Assembly: GCA_016650185.1 (NCBI GenBank)
Contig: JAENWE010000043.1
Coordinates: 1-41,367 of the forward strand
Length of the DNA: 41,367 nucleotides
Reading direction: 5' to 3'
Source of the DNA: Vicinamibacteria bacterium
Lineage (GTDB): Bacteria; Acidobacteriota; Vicinamibacteria; Fen-336; JAGNNV01
Below the pieces are notes generated by a model that saw only the letters and a program-made list of their open reading frames with translations, did no database searches and was not told where the DNA came from. Made by a program: the position numbers and the translations under genes. The stretch's first letter is position 1; every line of letters begins with the position of its first letter. Below, piece after piece: positions 1-8,558 of the stretch.

Positions 1-140
1 CCGAGGCCCTGATCGCGCGCGGTCATGACCACCGCCGCCGCCACCCGGCCCGCGACACGTCGCAGTTCCCGAACTGGTGGGAAGAGGCTGCCGGAGGCGA
101 TGTCCTCGTCGGGCAGAAGGGCTTCAAGGCCGAAGGAGGG
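1..140 (-). pseudogene. malic enzyme C-terminal remnant, runs off left edge
   Basis: Read on the minus strand, this stretch encodes residues of the type GLEALLPDEDIASGSLFPP followed by a helix RRVAGRVAAAVV, which is the pattern of the last part of NAD(P)-malic enzymes. An in-frame TGA at 141-143 lies immediately before it and no ATG is in frame, so the roughly 450 upstream residues of a normal malic enzyme are absent; that space is occupied by the stress-protein gene. The 3' end lies outside the window. I infer a gene relic or a rearrangement/assembly join. The family call is from remembered conservation and is moderately secure because a second, related fragment lies at 9383. Confidence 0.45.
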
Positions 141-150
141 TCATTCCTCC

Positions 151-738
151 TCACTGACTCTTGTCCTCTTGTTCTGGTCGAGCGTGCGCCCCGGTCATGC
201 CTGGCCCGGAGAGGGCGGTCGCCACCAGAACCGGACCATCGTTTTGGGCGCCCCCGCGCACCAGCAAGACCGGCCCATGAGAGTGTTGAATGACACGCCG
301 GGCAACGGAGCCCAGCCGGCCCTCCGTCTCCTCCGCTCCGGTCGGCCCAATGACGACAAGGTCAGCCTCCATTTCTTCCGCTATCTCCACGATGATCGCG
401 GCGGGCGAGCCTATGTGCACCTCGACATTCACATCCGCCCGGGGGCGCGAGGTGAGTTCTTCGACGCGCTCGGAAATGATCTTGGTGGCACGGCGGGCGA
501 AGGTGGGAAACGACGCCATCGCTCTGTGGGCGATTTCTGGAAAGAGCACGTGGGTCGAGGATGCCTCAGCAACCGCGTACACGAACTCGAGAGACGCGGC
601 ATGACGCCTTGCCCACGCGTCCGCCTCCAGGATGACCCGGTCGCTGCCGGGACCGAGCTCGGTGGCACAGAGAATGCGTCGAGGACTAGATGGCGCCCAG
701 GGCTTCGAGTTCAGCCCACCGCGCGTAGAGGCGATCAA
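151..738 (-). CDS. universal stress protein (UspA family)
   Basis: A 195-residue protein with a single Usp domain. Near the N-terminus RRILCATELGPGSDR is the first beta strand and loop; the C-terminal half has DLVVIGPTGAEETEGRLGS, which resembles the ATP-binding G-2x-G-9x-G-S motif with one residue fewer, then the closing strand GPVLLVR. Usp proteins are cytosolic nucleotide-binding proteins induced by stress; the substrate is unknown. The only upstream start in frame is TTG at 736-738, which lies inside the 3' end of the ABC-F gene (about 50 bp overlap), so translation is probably coupled. The last ~25 residues extend past the domain and look disordered. Confidence 0.82.
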   Translation of the reverse strand: MIASTRGGLNSKPWAPSSPRRILCATELGPGSDRVILEADAWARRHAASLEFVYAVAEASSTHVLFPEIAHRAMASFPTFARRATKIISERVEELTSRPRADVNVEVHIGSPAAIIVEIAEEMEADLVVIGPTGAEETEGRLGSVARRVIQHSHGPVLLVRGGAQNDGPVLVATALSGPGMTGAHARPEQEDKSQ

Positions 739-2524
739 CCGCGCCCTGCGCCTCCGTGAGCGCCTCGTTGGCCCTGATCAAGGCCTGATAGTCGGAGGCG
801 ATGGCCGGATCGGCGACCTCGGCCTGAGCCGCTTCAAGCGCCTGCTCCGCCTCGAGAACATTCGCTTCCATCTGATCCCATTCGCGCTGGTCCTTGTAAC
901 CGAGCTTCTTCGCCTTTCCGGTCGAGGGCTTCTGTGGCGCTGGCTGCTGTGACGGTCGGCTGGCCGCTACCGGCGCGGGCGCCGTGGCGGTGGGCGGCGG
1001 CACGTACTCCCGCCCCTGGGCGTCTTCCCACTGAGCGCAGTCGGCAAAGGGAGTGAGGCCGCCGCGGCCATCGAGGGCAAGGATCTGGGTCGATACCCGG
1101 TCCAGAAGGTACCGGTCATGGGTAACGAGAACGAGCGCGCCGGGGAACTCGAGCAGGCTTTCTTCGAGAACTTCGAGAGTGGGGATGTCGAGATCGTTGG
1201 TGGGCTCATCAAGGAGCAGCACGTCCGCCGGCTCCAGCATCAGTTTGGCGATGACGACCCGAGCCTTCTCGCCGCCGGAGAGACGGCTTACCGGGGTGTC
1301 CAGTTGCTCCGGTCGAAACATGAACCGCTTGGCCCAGCCCACCACGTTGACGGATCGGCCATTGAATATCACCGCATCACCGGTGGCGCCGAGGGTTTGC
1401 CGGAGTGACACCGTCGGATCGAGCCGCGACCGGTGCTGATCGAACATCACGATCTGCAGGGCATCGGCATGCTTGATGGTTCCTGCGTCGGGCTTCTCGG
1501 TTCCGGCCAGCAGACGCATGAGGGTGGTCTTGCCGCTGCCGTTTCCGCCCAGGAGTCCGAGCCGCAGGCCGGGCGACAGAGTCAGATCCAGATTGGTGAC
1601 GATCGGCCGGCCACCGTAGCTCTTCGACAGGCCCTTGGCGAGGACGAGCTGCTTGGTCCTTCGCTCGGTGGCGGCGAAGTCGATGCCCACAATGGACTTC
1701 TGCGACCGCCGATCGAGATCGGCGAGCTCGCTCTGCATCCGGCCCGCCTCGTCGATCCGGGCCTGGGCCTTGCGGGTGCGCGCCTTGGCCTTGCGGGAGA
1801 GCCACACCAGCTCACCCCGCACCCGGTTCCGCAGGGAATCCTGGTACGCCGCCTGCCCGGCCAGAAGGTCATCCTTCTTCTCGAGGTATCGGCTGTAATT
1901 ACCGGCCACGTCGCACATACCGAGCGCAAAGGCCTTGTTCAGCTCGATCATTCGGCTGGTGATCGACTCGAGGAAGTAGCGATCATGGCTGATGGCCACG
2001 AACGCCTCGGGCTCGCGGGGGAGGAGGTCTTCGAGCCAGAGGATGCCTTCGAGATCGAGGTGGTTGGTGGGCTCGTCGAGGAGGAGCAACTCCGGCTCAC
2101 GAATCAACTCGCAGGCGATGGCGAGGCGCTTCTTCCACCCCCCGGAGAGGATCCCGGTTTTCACATTCGGATCGTCGAAACCCGACTTGCCCATCATGAT
2201 GGCCACGTTGGTGTCGACCTCATGCGGATCGAGCGTCCCGCCCTTGAGTGCCGCCCGCAGAATTTGTTCGACGGTGTGGTCGGGATCGAAGGTGGGATCC
2301 TGGGCCACGAAGCCGAAGCGTAGTCGCTTGCGCGCGGCACGGGTGCCGGTGCTCGGCTCTTCCAGGCCGGCCAGGATCTTCAGCAGGGTGGTCTTGCCCG
2401 AGCCGTTGGGGCCCACCAGACCGATGTGATCGCCCTCGAAAACACCGAAAGAGAGACCTTCAAAAAGAGGGGCGGAGCCGAAGGCTTTTCCCAGATCCTG
2501 ACAACTCAACAACAGCTCGGCCAT
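686..2524 (-). CDS. uup: ABC-F family ATPase, Uup-like
   Basis: A 612-residue soluble protein with two ABC ATPase domains and no membrane segment, the ABC-F arrangement. Domain 1 (about 1-235) has Walker A GPNGSGKTT, signature LSGGWKKR and Walker B LLLLDEPTNHLD; domain 2 (about 295-520) has GGNGSGKTT, LSGGEKAR and VLLLDEPTNDLD. A proline/alanine-rich linker leads to a C-terminal coiled coil (about 540-612), the DNA-binding CTD typical of Uup, which sets it apart from EttA. ABC-F proteins act on the ribosome; Uup is also tied to precise transposon excision and branched-DNA tolerance. ATG at 2522-2524 overlaps the TAA of the upstream GIY-YIG gene by one base (TAATG). Confidence 0.9.
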   Translation of the reverse strand: MAELLLSCQDLGKAFGSAPLFEGLSFGVFEGDHIGLVGPNGSGKTTLLKILAGLEEPSTGTRAARKRLRFGFVAQDPTFDPDHTVEQILRAALKGGTLDPHEVDTNVAIMMGKSGFDDPNVKTGILSGGWKKRLAIACELIREPELLLLDEPTNHLDLEGILWLEDLLPREPEAFVAISHDRYFLESITSRMIELNKAFALGMCDVAGNYSRYLEKKDDLLAGQAAYQDSLRNRVRGELVWLSRKAKARTRKAQARIDEAGRMQSELADLDRRSQKSIVGIDFAATERRTKQLVLAKGLSKSYGGRPIVTNLDLTLSPGLRLGLLGGNGSGKTTLMRLLAGTEKPDAGTIKHADALQIVMFDQHRSRLDPTVSLRQTLGATGDAVIFNGRSVNVVGWAKRFMFRPEQLDTPVSRLSGGEKARVVIAKLMLEPADVLLLDEPTNDLDIPTLEVLEESLLEFPGALVLVTHDRYLLDRVSTQILALDGRGGLTPFADCAQWEDAQGREYVPPPTATAPAPVAASRPSQQPAPQKPSTGKAKKLGYKDQREWDQMEANVLEAEQALEAAQAEVADPAIASDYQALIRANEALTEAQGAVDRLYARWAELEALGAI

Positions 2525-2766
2525 TAATCCCCGCTCACCAGTCTCTCTTTGGCCTCCCGATCGAGGCGTTTGATCCGAATCTCTTCCTTGAGTCCGTCAC
2601 TCCACGAGTCGCACTCTTTCGACCACGCGAGCGTCACGGGAAGATGCGCGCGCGTGTAGCGCGAGCCTTTTCCATCCTGGTGCTGCTTCACTCGCACAAT
2701 CACGTCCTTGGCGACGCCCGTGTACAGCGACCCATCGCCGCAACGCAGCATGTAGACCCAGGGCAA
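2524..2766 (-). CDS. GIY-YIG domain protein
   Basis: An 80-residue single-domain protein. The N-terminal WVYMLRCGDGSLYTGVAKD is the GIY-YIG signature (here VYM...YTG), followed by VKQHQDGKGSRYTR, the conserved R/H-K-G-S-RYTR segment of the small YhbQ/UPF0213 group. The downstream glutamate (KEEIRIKRL) is also present. These stand-alone domains are presumed nucleases; physiological substrates are mostly unknown. The start is TTG at 2764-2766; no better ATG exists upstream of the first strand. The gene sits 23 bp after the membrane peptidase gene and is coupled to uup, suggesting one operon. Confidence 0.85.
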   Translation of the reverse strand: MPWVYMLRCGDGSLYTGVAKDVIVRVKQHQDGKGSRYTRAHLPVTLAWSKECDSWSDGLKEEIRIKRLDREAKERLVSGD

Positions 2767-2789
2767 GGAACGATTCTAGTTGACGCCGG

Positions 2790-3719
2790 TCAGACCTCCT
2801 CTTCCGCCTCCGACACGGCGCCGATGTGCTTCCGCATCGACGCGGCCCAGAAGGCCGCGGGTATGGCCAGGAGTTCAACCGCCATGAGGAACCGAGCCAT
2901 GCCTTCGAGGCGCCAGCTCAGGATCTGGGCGCCGGTTACCAGGTCGTTATCGATGCCTCCCTTCCCCTGGAGATACCAGGTTCTCTCGATGGTCGGACCG
3001 AGCAGGGAGTTGCCGAGCCGGATACCGGCGAAGAGGATCATGAAGGCCAGGAACGCATAGAGGGGTCGCTCGGCCTCCACTTTGCAGCCCCAACCGGTTA
3101 GACCGCGATACAAGAACAGGGCCGCGAAGGCGATCTCTCCTCCGTGGCCGCCGAGCGTGATGGCCAAGACCTCTCCGGTCCCGTTGTACATGAGGAAGTA
3201 CCCGACTGCGGCTCCGGCGAGAGCGATGAGAACTCCGGGCTTCTCTTTCTGCCACCAGGCCAGGATGAGCCAGCCCGCCACCCAGGCCCACACGATGAGG
3301 ACGGATCGTTCCAGATCGCTCATGGTCACCCCGCCGCCATTGCCGAAATCGAACGCCGGAATCGCGCTATAGCCAAACAGCCAGAGCACCACGGTGTGCC
3401 CGATCTCGTGAACCATCGTGGTGAGGGGGGAGAGGATGAAAGAGAGGAAGGGGAAGAAGGTCAGAGCCACGGCCATCCCGAAGCCGATGGCCCCGGCTTT
3501 CCATCCGGGGTGGGTGATCCCGAGAGTTTCGGGGGGTGGCGGCGGACTCCGAAAGGCCGGCAGGGGTGGCGCGAATCCCACCGGTCGGGCCGATGTCCCG
3601 GTGGTCCCAGACTGAGGCCCAACCGCGGCCGGCGCCCGCCACTTCGCGAAGATGATCCCGCAGGCCGGGCAATCGATGACCGCGTCGTCGGTCTGGACAG
3701 AGCAGCGTGGGCAGGTCAT
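2790..3719 (-). CDS. zinc-ribbon membrane metallopeptidase-like protein (M50B-like)
   Basis: A 309-residue protein. The N-terminus carries a CPRC...CPAC zinc ribbon (residues 3-20), then a proline-rich linker, then several hydrophobic segments (from about 75). In the second membrane region there is MVHEIGHTVVLWLFG, an HExxH zinc-protease motif inside a membrane helix, as in site-2 protease/M50-like families. A clear second M50 motif (DxxP/NPDG type) is not obvious, so activity is uncertain. It would be an inner-membrane protein with a cytosolic zinc ribbon. It is the first gene of the minus-strand operon and is divergent from kynU across about 100 bp. ATG at 3717-3719. Confidence 0.6.
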   Translation of the reverse strand: MTCPRCSVQTDDAVIDCPACGIIFAKWRAPAAVGPQSGTTGTSARPVGFAPPLPAFRSPPPPPETLGITHPGWKAGAIGFGMAVALTFFPFLSFILSPLTTMVHEIGHTVVLWLFGYSAIPAFDFGNGGGVTMSDLERSVLIVWAWVAGWLILAWWQKEKPGVLIALAGAAVGYFLMYNGTGEVLAITLGGHGGEIAFAALFLYRGLTGWGCKVEAERPLYAFLAFMILFAGIRLGNSLLGPTIERTWYLQGKGGIDNDLVTGAQILSWRLEGMARFLMAVELLAIPAAFWAASMRKHIGAVSEAEEEV

Positions 3720-3819
3720 GCTTCTGAGGGGAAGGACGCCTTACCATAACCCTCAGCCGGCCGTTTCTGTCGATCATGGTCGGTTCCGGCGACCGGAGGT
3801 GTGGTATGCAGAAAGAACG

Positions 3820-5121
3820 ATGACGAAAACGAGAACCGACTGCCTGAACCTCGATGCGAACGATCGCCTCGCGCCGTTGCGGGCGCATTTCATGACGGAA
3901 TCCGTCGACGCTCAGAGCCTCATCTATCTGGATGGCAATTCGCTCGGACTCCTGCCCCGGGCCACCCCGGCCAGGGTTCAGGAGGTGGTGCAGGGCGAGT
4001 GGGGAAGGGATCTGATTCGCAGCTGGAACGAAAACGGCTGGATGACGCTTTCGCAACGGATCGGCGACAAGATCGCACCGCTTCTAGGCGTTGGACCGGG
4101 CGAGGTTCTGGTCGCGGATTCCACCTCGGTGAATCTCTACAAGGTGTTGAGCGCCGCCCTGGCCCTGACCAAGGCGGATGCGCCGCGGCGTCGCCTCGTG
4201 GTGGCCGATCGAACCGACTTCCCGAGCGATCTCTATATCGCCGACTCCCTGTGCCGGGAGCGGGGTTTCGAGCTGGTGCTGGCCGACGATCAGGAGATCC
4301 TCTCGAGACTGGACGATCGCGTGGCCGTCCTTCAACTCACTCAGGTGAACTATCGGACCGGTCGTCGGCACCGTATGAGCGAGATCACGCGCGCCGCTCA
4401 CCGTGCGGGAGCGCTGGTCGTTTGGGACCTCTCGCACTCGGCCGGCGCCTTCCCCGTGAAGCTGAAGGGTGAGGGAGCGGCCGAAGATGTGGCGGATTTC
4501 GCTGTCGGTTGCGGGTACAAGTACCTCAATGGCGGTCCGGGCGCGCCCGCGTTTGTATGGGCGAATCCCGCGCACACGCAGCGCATGGACCGGGAGCACA
4601 CGGGGCAGCCGCTCTCGGGCTGGCTGGGACATGAAGCGCCGTTCGAGTTCGAGCCCGACTATCGCCCGGGAACCTCCATGTCGCGTTTTCTGTGCGGCAC
4701 ACCGCCCATACTCTCGCTCGCCGCTCTTGAATGCGGGGTCGATGTCTTTCAAGCCGCCCTCGCCCTGGGAGGCCTCAACGCTCTTTGCGAGAAGTCGATT
4801 GCGCTGACCGGGCTGTTCATCGATCTGGTTGAGTCGCGATGCGCCGGGCAGGGCCTCACCCTGGTCACGCCGCGGCGTAGCGACGAGCGGGGAAGCCAGG
4901 TCTGCTTCAGCCACGAAAGCGGCGCCTTCGCGATCATGAAAGCCGTGATCGAGCGGAATGTGATCGGTGACTTTCGCGCTCCGAACATCCTGCGTTTTGG
5001 CTTCGCTCCGCTCTACACGCGATTCGTCGATGTGTGGGACGCGGTCGATCGACTGGAGACCGTCCTCCGCACCAGCGAATGGCGGGACGCGCGGTTCAGC
5101 CTGCGCGAGGCGGTCACCTAG
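3820..5121 (+). CDS. kynU: kynureninase
   Basis: A 433-residue PLP enzyme of the length expected for kynureninase, which cleaves L-kynurenine to anthranilate and alanine. The N-terminal IYLDGNSLGLLP, the middle DLSHSAGA (D203 pairs with the PLP ring) and GYKYLNGGPG with the PLP lysine K234 are diagnostic. The reading frame is open further upstream to 3652, but the ATG at 3820 begins the family-like N-terminus, so I chose it. No kynA or kynB is in the window; the convergent neighbour is a VOC-bicupin protein that could share the pathway. Confidence 0.93.
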   Translation: MTKTRTDCLNLDANDRLAPLRAHFMTESVDAQSLIYLDGNSLGLLPRATPARVQEVVQGEWGRDLIRSWNENGWMTLSQRIGDKIAPLLGVGPGEVLVADSTSVNLYKVLSAALALTKADAPRRRLVVADRTDFPSDLYIADSLCRERGFELVLADDQEILSRLDDRVAVLQLTQVNYRTGRRHRMSEITRAAHRAGALVVWDLSHSAGAFPVKLKGEGAAEDVADFAVGCGYKYLNGGPGAPAFVWANPAHTQRMDREHTGQPLSGWLGHEAPFEFEPDYRPGTSMSRFLCGTPPILSLAALECGVDVFQAALALGGLNALCEKSIALTGLFIDLVESRCAGQGLTLVTPRRSDERGSQVCFSHESGAFAIMKAVIERNVIGDFRAPNILRFGFAPLYTRFVDVWDAVDRLETVLRTSEWRDARFSLREAVT

Positions 5122-5127
5122 TCTGGG

Positions 5128-6246
5128 CTAGTCAGCGATCGCCTCGTGTTCGACGGTTTCGAATGCCGCGGGCAATGAGACCTCGAGAAGCTGCAGGTCT
5201 GGGGCGGAGTCCATAAGAGCCGTCTTCATCCCGAGTGGAATCACGAAGGAATCACCGGCGCTGAGTTTCTGAGCGGCATGCCCCTGTGCGTGGAGAGTCA
5301 GAGATCCCGACCAGATGAAGCCGAACAGGATATTGGCGTTGTGGCTGGTCCAAATCGGTGAGCCTTGACCGGCCGGCCTGGCGACTCTCACGGAGGCAGC
5401 ACCCGCGGAAGCCACGCTGATCCCGGTCTCCCGCGCCTCGAACCCGCTCAGTCGCCACGGCAGCCAGTCGGCCGCGTCGGCCTGGCTGCGGCGGAAGGTC
5501 TGGCCTCCGAACCGCCGGCCAGGATCTGAGGCCGGAGTTGGCAGGGCCATCTCGTGATCCATGGTGGTGACGTGTTCGGCGGGCACGCTCAGCTCGATCA
5601 CCTGCAGGTTCTCTGACGCCTCCAGGACGCGGTGCCGGATTCGAGGCGGTTGGATGACGCAGTCGCCCGCCTTCAGCACGAAAGGCGGTCCCTGATCCTC
5701 ATAGACCACTCGCACCCATCCGTGCGCGCAGAAGATCAACTGAAAACCCACATCATGGAAATGAACCATGTCAGGCACGGGTCCGGCGTCGGGAATGTGA
5801 ATGTGCGAGGCGATCACCGCTCCGCCGAGTCTTCCGGGAATCAGATCGCGGTAGCGCATGCCGGCGCGCCCGATCACCCAGGGGTCGCCGTCGGCCAGGC
5901 GGCGGACCACCAGGGCGTGTCGCGTGGGGGGAATCTCCACTGGTGGTGTGGCCTCGACGATGTGGATCCGAACGCCACCCGGGCTGGTCAGTTGCCGGGC
6001 GCCCGCGGCGAACGCGTCGGGGTTGAGGCAGGGAAGTCGCAGCACTCCGAGAGACGCGCCCGCTCCGCGGTCCAGTCGGAGGCGCACTCCGTGGCCGGAG
6101 AGAACGGCCTCCCGCGGATCGTCGGCGGGGAAGATCGTGTCGAGCCGGAACCCCAGCCGCACCGTGAAGAAGGCCAGGTCGGCGGTCAGGTCACGGGTGG
6201 GAAGGACCACTTCCATCGTCTGCGCGTTGTCCGGGCTCTGCGTCAT
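5128..6246 (-). CDS. VOC domain-bicupin fusion protein
   Basis: A 372-residue protein. Residues about 10-120 look like a vicinal-oxygen-chelate (glyoxalase/dioxygenase) half: MEVVLPTRDLTADLAFFTVRLGF, with LDTIF and VRLRL strands. Residues about 140-245 form a cupin with HIHIPDAG, HFHDVGFQLI, AGDCVIQPP and RHRVLE; residues about 280-360 form a second, less metal-ligand-rich cupin (SGSLTLHAQG, AGDSFVIP). The frame is open to 6282, but ATG 6246 has a GGAGAGG Shine-Dalgarno a few bases upstream. The stop lies 6 bp from the convergent kynU stop. Cupins and VOC enzymes both occur as ring-cleaving dioxygenases, so a role in tryptophan/aromatic breakdown is possible; substrate unknown. Confidence 0.65.
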   Translation of the reverse strand: MTQSPDNAQTMEVVLPTRDLTADLAFFTVRLGFRLDTIFPADDPREAVLSGHGVRLRLDRGAGASLGVLRLPCLNPDAFAAGARQLTSPGGVRIHIVEATPPVEIPPTRHALVVRRLADGDPWVIGRAGMRYRDLIPGRLGGAVIASHIHIPDAGPVPDMVHFHDVGFQLIFCAHGWVRVVYEDQGPPFVLKAGDCVIQPPRIRHRVLEASENLQVIELSVPAEHVTTMDHEMALPTPASDPGRRFGGQTFRRSQADAADWLPWRLSGFEARETGISVASAGAASVRVARPAGQGSPIWTSHNANILFGFIWSGSLTLHAQGHAAQKLSAGDSFVIPLGMKTALMDSAPDLQLLEVSLPAAFETVEHEAIAD

Positions 6247-6344
6247 GTCCTCTCCACCGTTGCTCAGCGAAGCGTTCAACATACTCGTCTCCGTTGGAGA
6301 TATTCTGAAGCCTCGCCGCCGTCATCGAAAGACCCCCCCCCGAA

Positions 6345-8087
6345 ATGCTCCGATCCGCCCTGACCTTGTCGCTGATCTCACTGGCCGCGTTCAGCCCGGC
6401 CGCGGAGACCGCGTCCGCCCGCCTGGTGCGCGAGGTGGGGGACGGCTACTTGCAGTTGCTCACCCGGGAGAACCCCATGCGCCGCTTGAAGCTGGGCCTT
6501 CCCATCGAGAAGCTGCCCGGCGTCACCCTGGCGGATGAAGAACGGGTGGCGAAGGAGGCGAGCGGCCTGCTCGCGCGCCTGACCCCGGTGAAGCGCAAGG
6601 AACTGACGCACGAGGAAAGCCTTTCGCTGGACGTGCTCACCCGGCAGCTCACCCTCCAGATCGACGCGCCGAAGAGCTTCTATTACCGCTTCCAGGTGAC
6701 GCCCTACCTTTCGCCCCTTGGCGCGGTGAGCCAGATCTTCTCCGCCCTTCCCCTCGCCACCGCCGCCGATCGCGACCTCTACCTGGCTCGACTGGCCGAG
6801 GTTCCAGGCCTTGCCTCGGCCATCGGGGCGAATCTCCAGACCCAGGCGGACAAGGGGATCCGGGTCCCGAAGCCCGAACTCGATCAGGTCGATGGGCTGC
6901 TGAAGGCCTTCGCGGGAACCGGGGAGGCCAGTCCCTTCCGACCGAAGGCGAACCGCCTCGCGTCACTTGCCACGAGCGACCGCGACGCCTTCCTTGGCGC
7001 GGTGGACAAACTGGTCAAGAAAGAGGCGGCGCCTGCGGTTTCGAGGCTCGCGGCCGCGGTCTCGGGCGACTACCGGGCGAAGGCGCCGGAAACAGTCGGG
7101 ATGAAGCAATACCCCGGCGGCCTCGACATGTACCGGGAGTTCGTGAAGCTTCACACCACCATGGACGCGACCCCGGAGCAGGTGCATCAGATCGGTCTTA
7201 AGAATGTGGCCCGGATCTCCGCGGAGATGGCGGCCATCCGGGAGGAACTCGGTTTCAAGGGCACGCAGGCCGAGTTCAAGGAGTCTCTCCGCGGCAATCC
7301 CCGTGTCTATCCGAAGACGCCGGACGAGATCGGGGAGAGGCTGATGAGCTACATCACGCGCATCGAACCCGAGGTCGATCACTACTTCGGCCGGCGACCG
7401 AACGCACCCTATGGGGTGAAACGGCTCGACCCCCAGCTCGAAGCCGGCCAGACCTTTGGCTATTACCAGATTCCGACCGCCACTGAACCCCGCGGGTACT
7501 ACAACTACAACGGTTCGAACCTCGCCGAGCGCTCGCTCCTCAACGCGGGGGCCCTCATCTATCACGAGCTCATCCCAGGTCATCACTTCCAGATCAATCT
7601 GGCCTTCGAGAACCCAGGGATCCCCGAGTTCCGGCGGGAATCCTTCGACACCGCCTTCACCGAGGGGTGGGGCGAATACGCGGCCGGGCTCGCCGGAGAG
7701 ATGGGGATGTACAAGGATGCCTACGATCGTTACGGGCGCCTTTCCATGGAGATGTTCGTGTCGATTCGGCTGGTGGTCGACACCGGCATGAACGCCCTCG
7801 GCTGGTCGCGGGAGCGCGCCATCGACTACATGAAAGAGAACGCCATGGAGTCCGACACCCAGATCCTCAGCGAGACCCTGCGCTACTCCTGCGACATGCC
7901 CGGGCAGGCCCTGGCCTACAAGATGGGGGCGATGAAGATCCTCGAACTGCGGGAGAAGGCGAAGGCCGTCCTCGGGCCCCGGTTCGACATCCGGCGATTT
8001 CATGACTGGATTCTCGCCAGCGGCTCGCTGCCCATGACCACCCTGGAGAGCCACGTCCAGGCCTTCATCGACGCTTCGAAGATGTAG
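6345..8087 (+). CDS. DUF885 family secreted metallopeptidase-like protein
   Basis: A 580-residue protein, the normal length for DUF885. It begins with a signal peptide (MLRSALTLSLISLAAFSPA, cleavage near ETASA), so it is exported. The conserved core has YHELIPGHHFQ at about 406-416 (H407, E408, H413) and downstream FTEGWGEYAAGLAGEMG, the pattern of a gluzincin-type zinc site (HExxxxH variant plus a downstream glutamate). DUF885 members are annotated as uncharacterised peptidases. ATG at 6345 follows a run of nine Cs (6332-6340) with no clear ribosome-binding site. It is divergent from the cupin gene across about 100 bp. Confidence 0.85.
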   Translation: MLRSALTLSLISLAAFSPAAETASARLVREVGDGYLQLLTRENPMRRLKLGLPIEKLPGVTLADEERVAKEASGLLARLTPVKRKELTHEESLSLDVLTRQLTLQIDAPKSFYYRFQVTPYLSPLGAVSQIFSALPLATAADRDLYLARLAEVPGLASAIGANLQTQADKGIRVPKPELDQVDGLLKAFAGTGEASPFRPKANRLASLATSDRDAFLGAVDKLVKKEAAPAVSRLAAAVSGDYRAKAPETVGMKQYPGGLDMYREFVKLHTTMDATPEQVHQIGLKNVARISAEMAAIREELGFKGTQAEFKESLRGNPRVYPKTPDEIGERLMSYITRIEPEVDHYFGRRPNAPYGVKRLDPQLEAGQTFGYYQIPTATEPRGYYNYNGSNLAERSLLNAGALIYHELIPGHHFQINLAFENPGIPEFRRESFDTAFTEGWGEYAAGLAGEMGMYKDAYDRYGRLSMEMFVSIRLVVDTGMNALGWSRERAIDYMKENAMESDTQILSETLRYSCDMPGQALAYKMGAMKILELREKAKAVLGPRFDIRRFHDWILASGSLPMTTLESHVQAFIDASKM

Positions 8088-8143
8088 GCACGCCAGGGAT
8101 CCCCCAGGGATCGCCGCCCGGGCCGTGGCGGTATCCTCGGGTC

Positions 8144-8497
8144 ATGCTGCTCCACTTAAAAGGATTCGGCATGTCTCGCTTCATGGCCCTTCTCATCCAC
8201 GACTTCGGCGGATTTCCAGAAGCGCTCTATCGGATGCGGTACCCCGCCAAGGGCGACCCTGCGCTCGCCACCCGGGTGGTGGAGTTGCTCGGATCCGACC
8301 TTGCCTCCGCGAGCCTCGACTGCGGGCTCGACCATGGGACATGGTCGGTGCTGTGCCACCTGAGGCCGAAGGCCGATTGTCCGGTGGTTCAACTGAGGAT
8401 CGACGACGAGGCGAGTGTGGATCAGCCCGCCCGGGCCGTCAAGCCCTGGCCGGGGGCTCCACTTTTGCGGCTGGATCGGATAGTGTTCCGCTCGTAA
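8144..8497 (+). pseudogene. LigB/DODA-type extradiol dioxygenase remnant
   Basis: A 117-codon reading frame. Its centre, IHDFGGFPEALYRMRYPA, then LATRVVELLG and CGLDHGTWSVLCHLRP...VQLRID, follows the middle of the class III extradiol dioxygenases of the YgiD/4,5-DOPA dioxygenase type (in those: HDFxGFP..LF...YPA, GxDHGxW). The usual first ~80 residues with the GHGSP metal region and the C-terminal ~90 residues with the second histidine are missing; the last 30 residues do not fit the family. I infer a decayed fragment. A short functional protein cannot be excluded. Confidence 0.6.
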
Positions 8498-8558
8498 CGC
8501 TTCCGAGTCCTTGGGCCGGGGGCAGCCCCGGCCCGGCCTACACGAGGGAATAACCATC

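Noticed and set aside
25..759. Long plus-strand reading frame at the left edge
   Set aside because: It lies antisense to the stress protein and malic-enzyme fragment and its translation is Arg/Gly/Pro-rich low-complexity, typical of a high-GC shadow frame.
1433..2323. Long plus-strand frame inside the ABC-F gene
   Set aside because: Antisense to two intact ATPase domains; no recognisable domain.
3144..3749. 201-codon plus-strand frame opposite the membrane peptidase gene
   Set aside because: Charge- and proline-rich, no domain; the minus-strand gene has HExxH and membrane helices.
6963..8054. 363-codon minus-strand frame opposite the DUF885 gene
   Set aside because: Shadow of a strongly conserved metallopeptidase frame with signal peptide.
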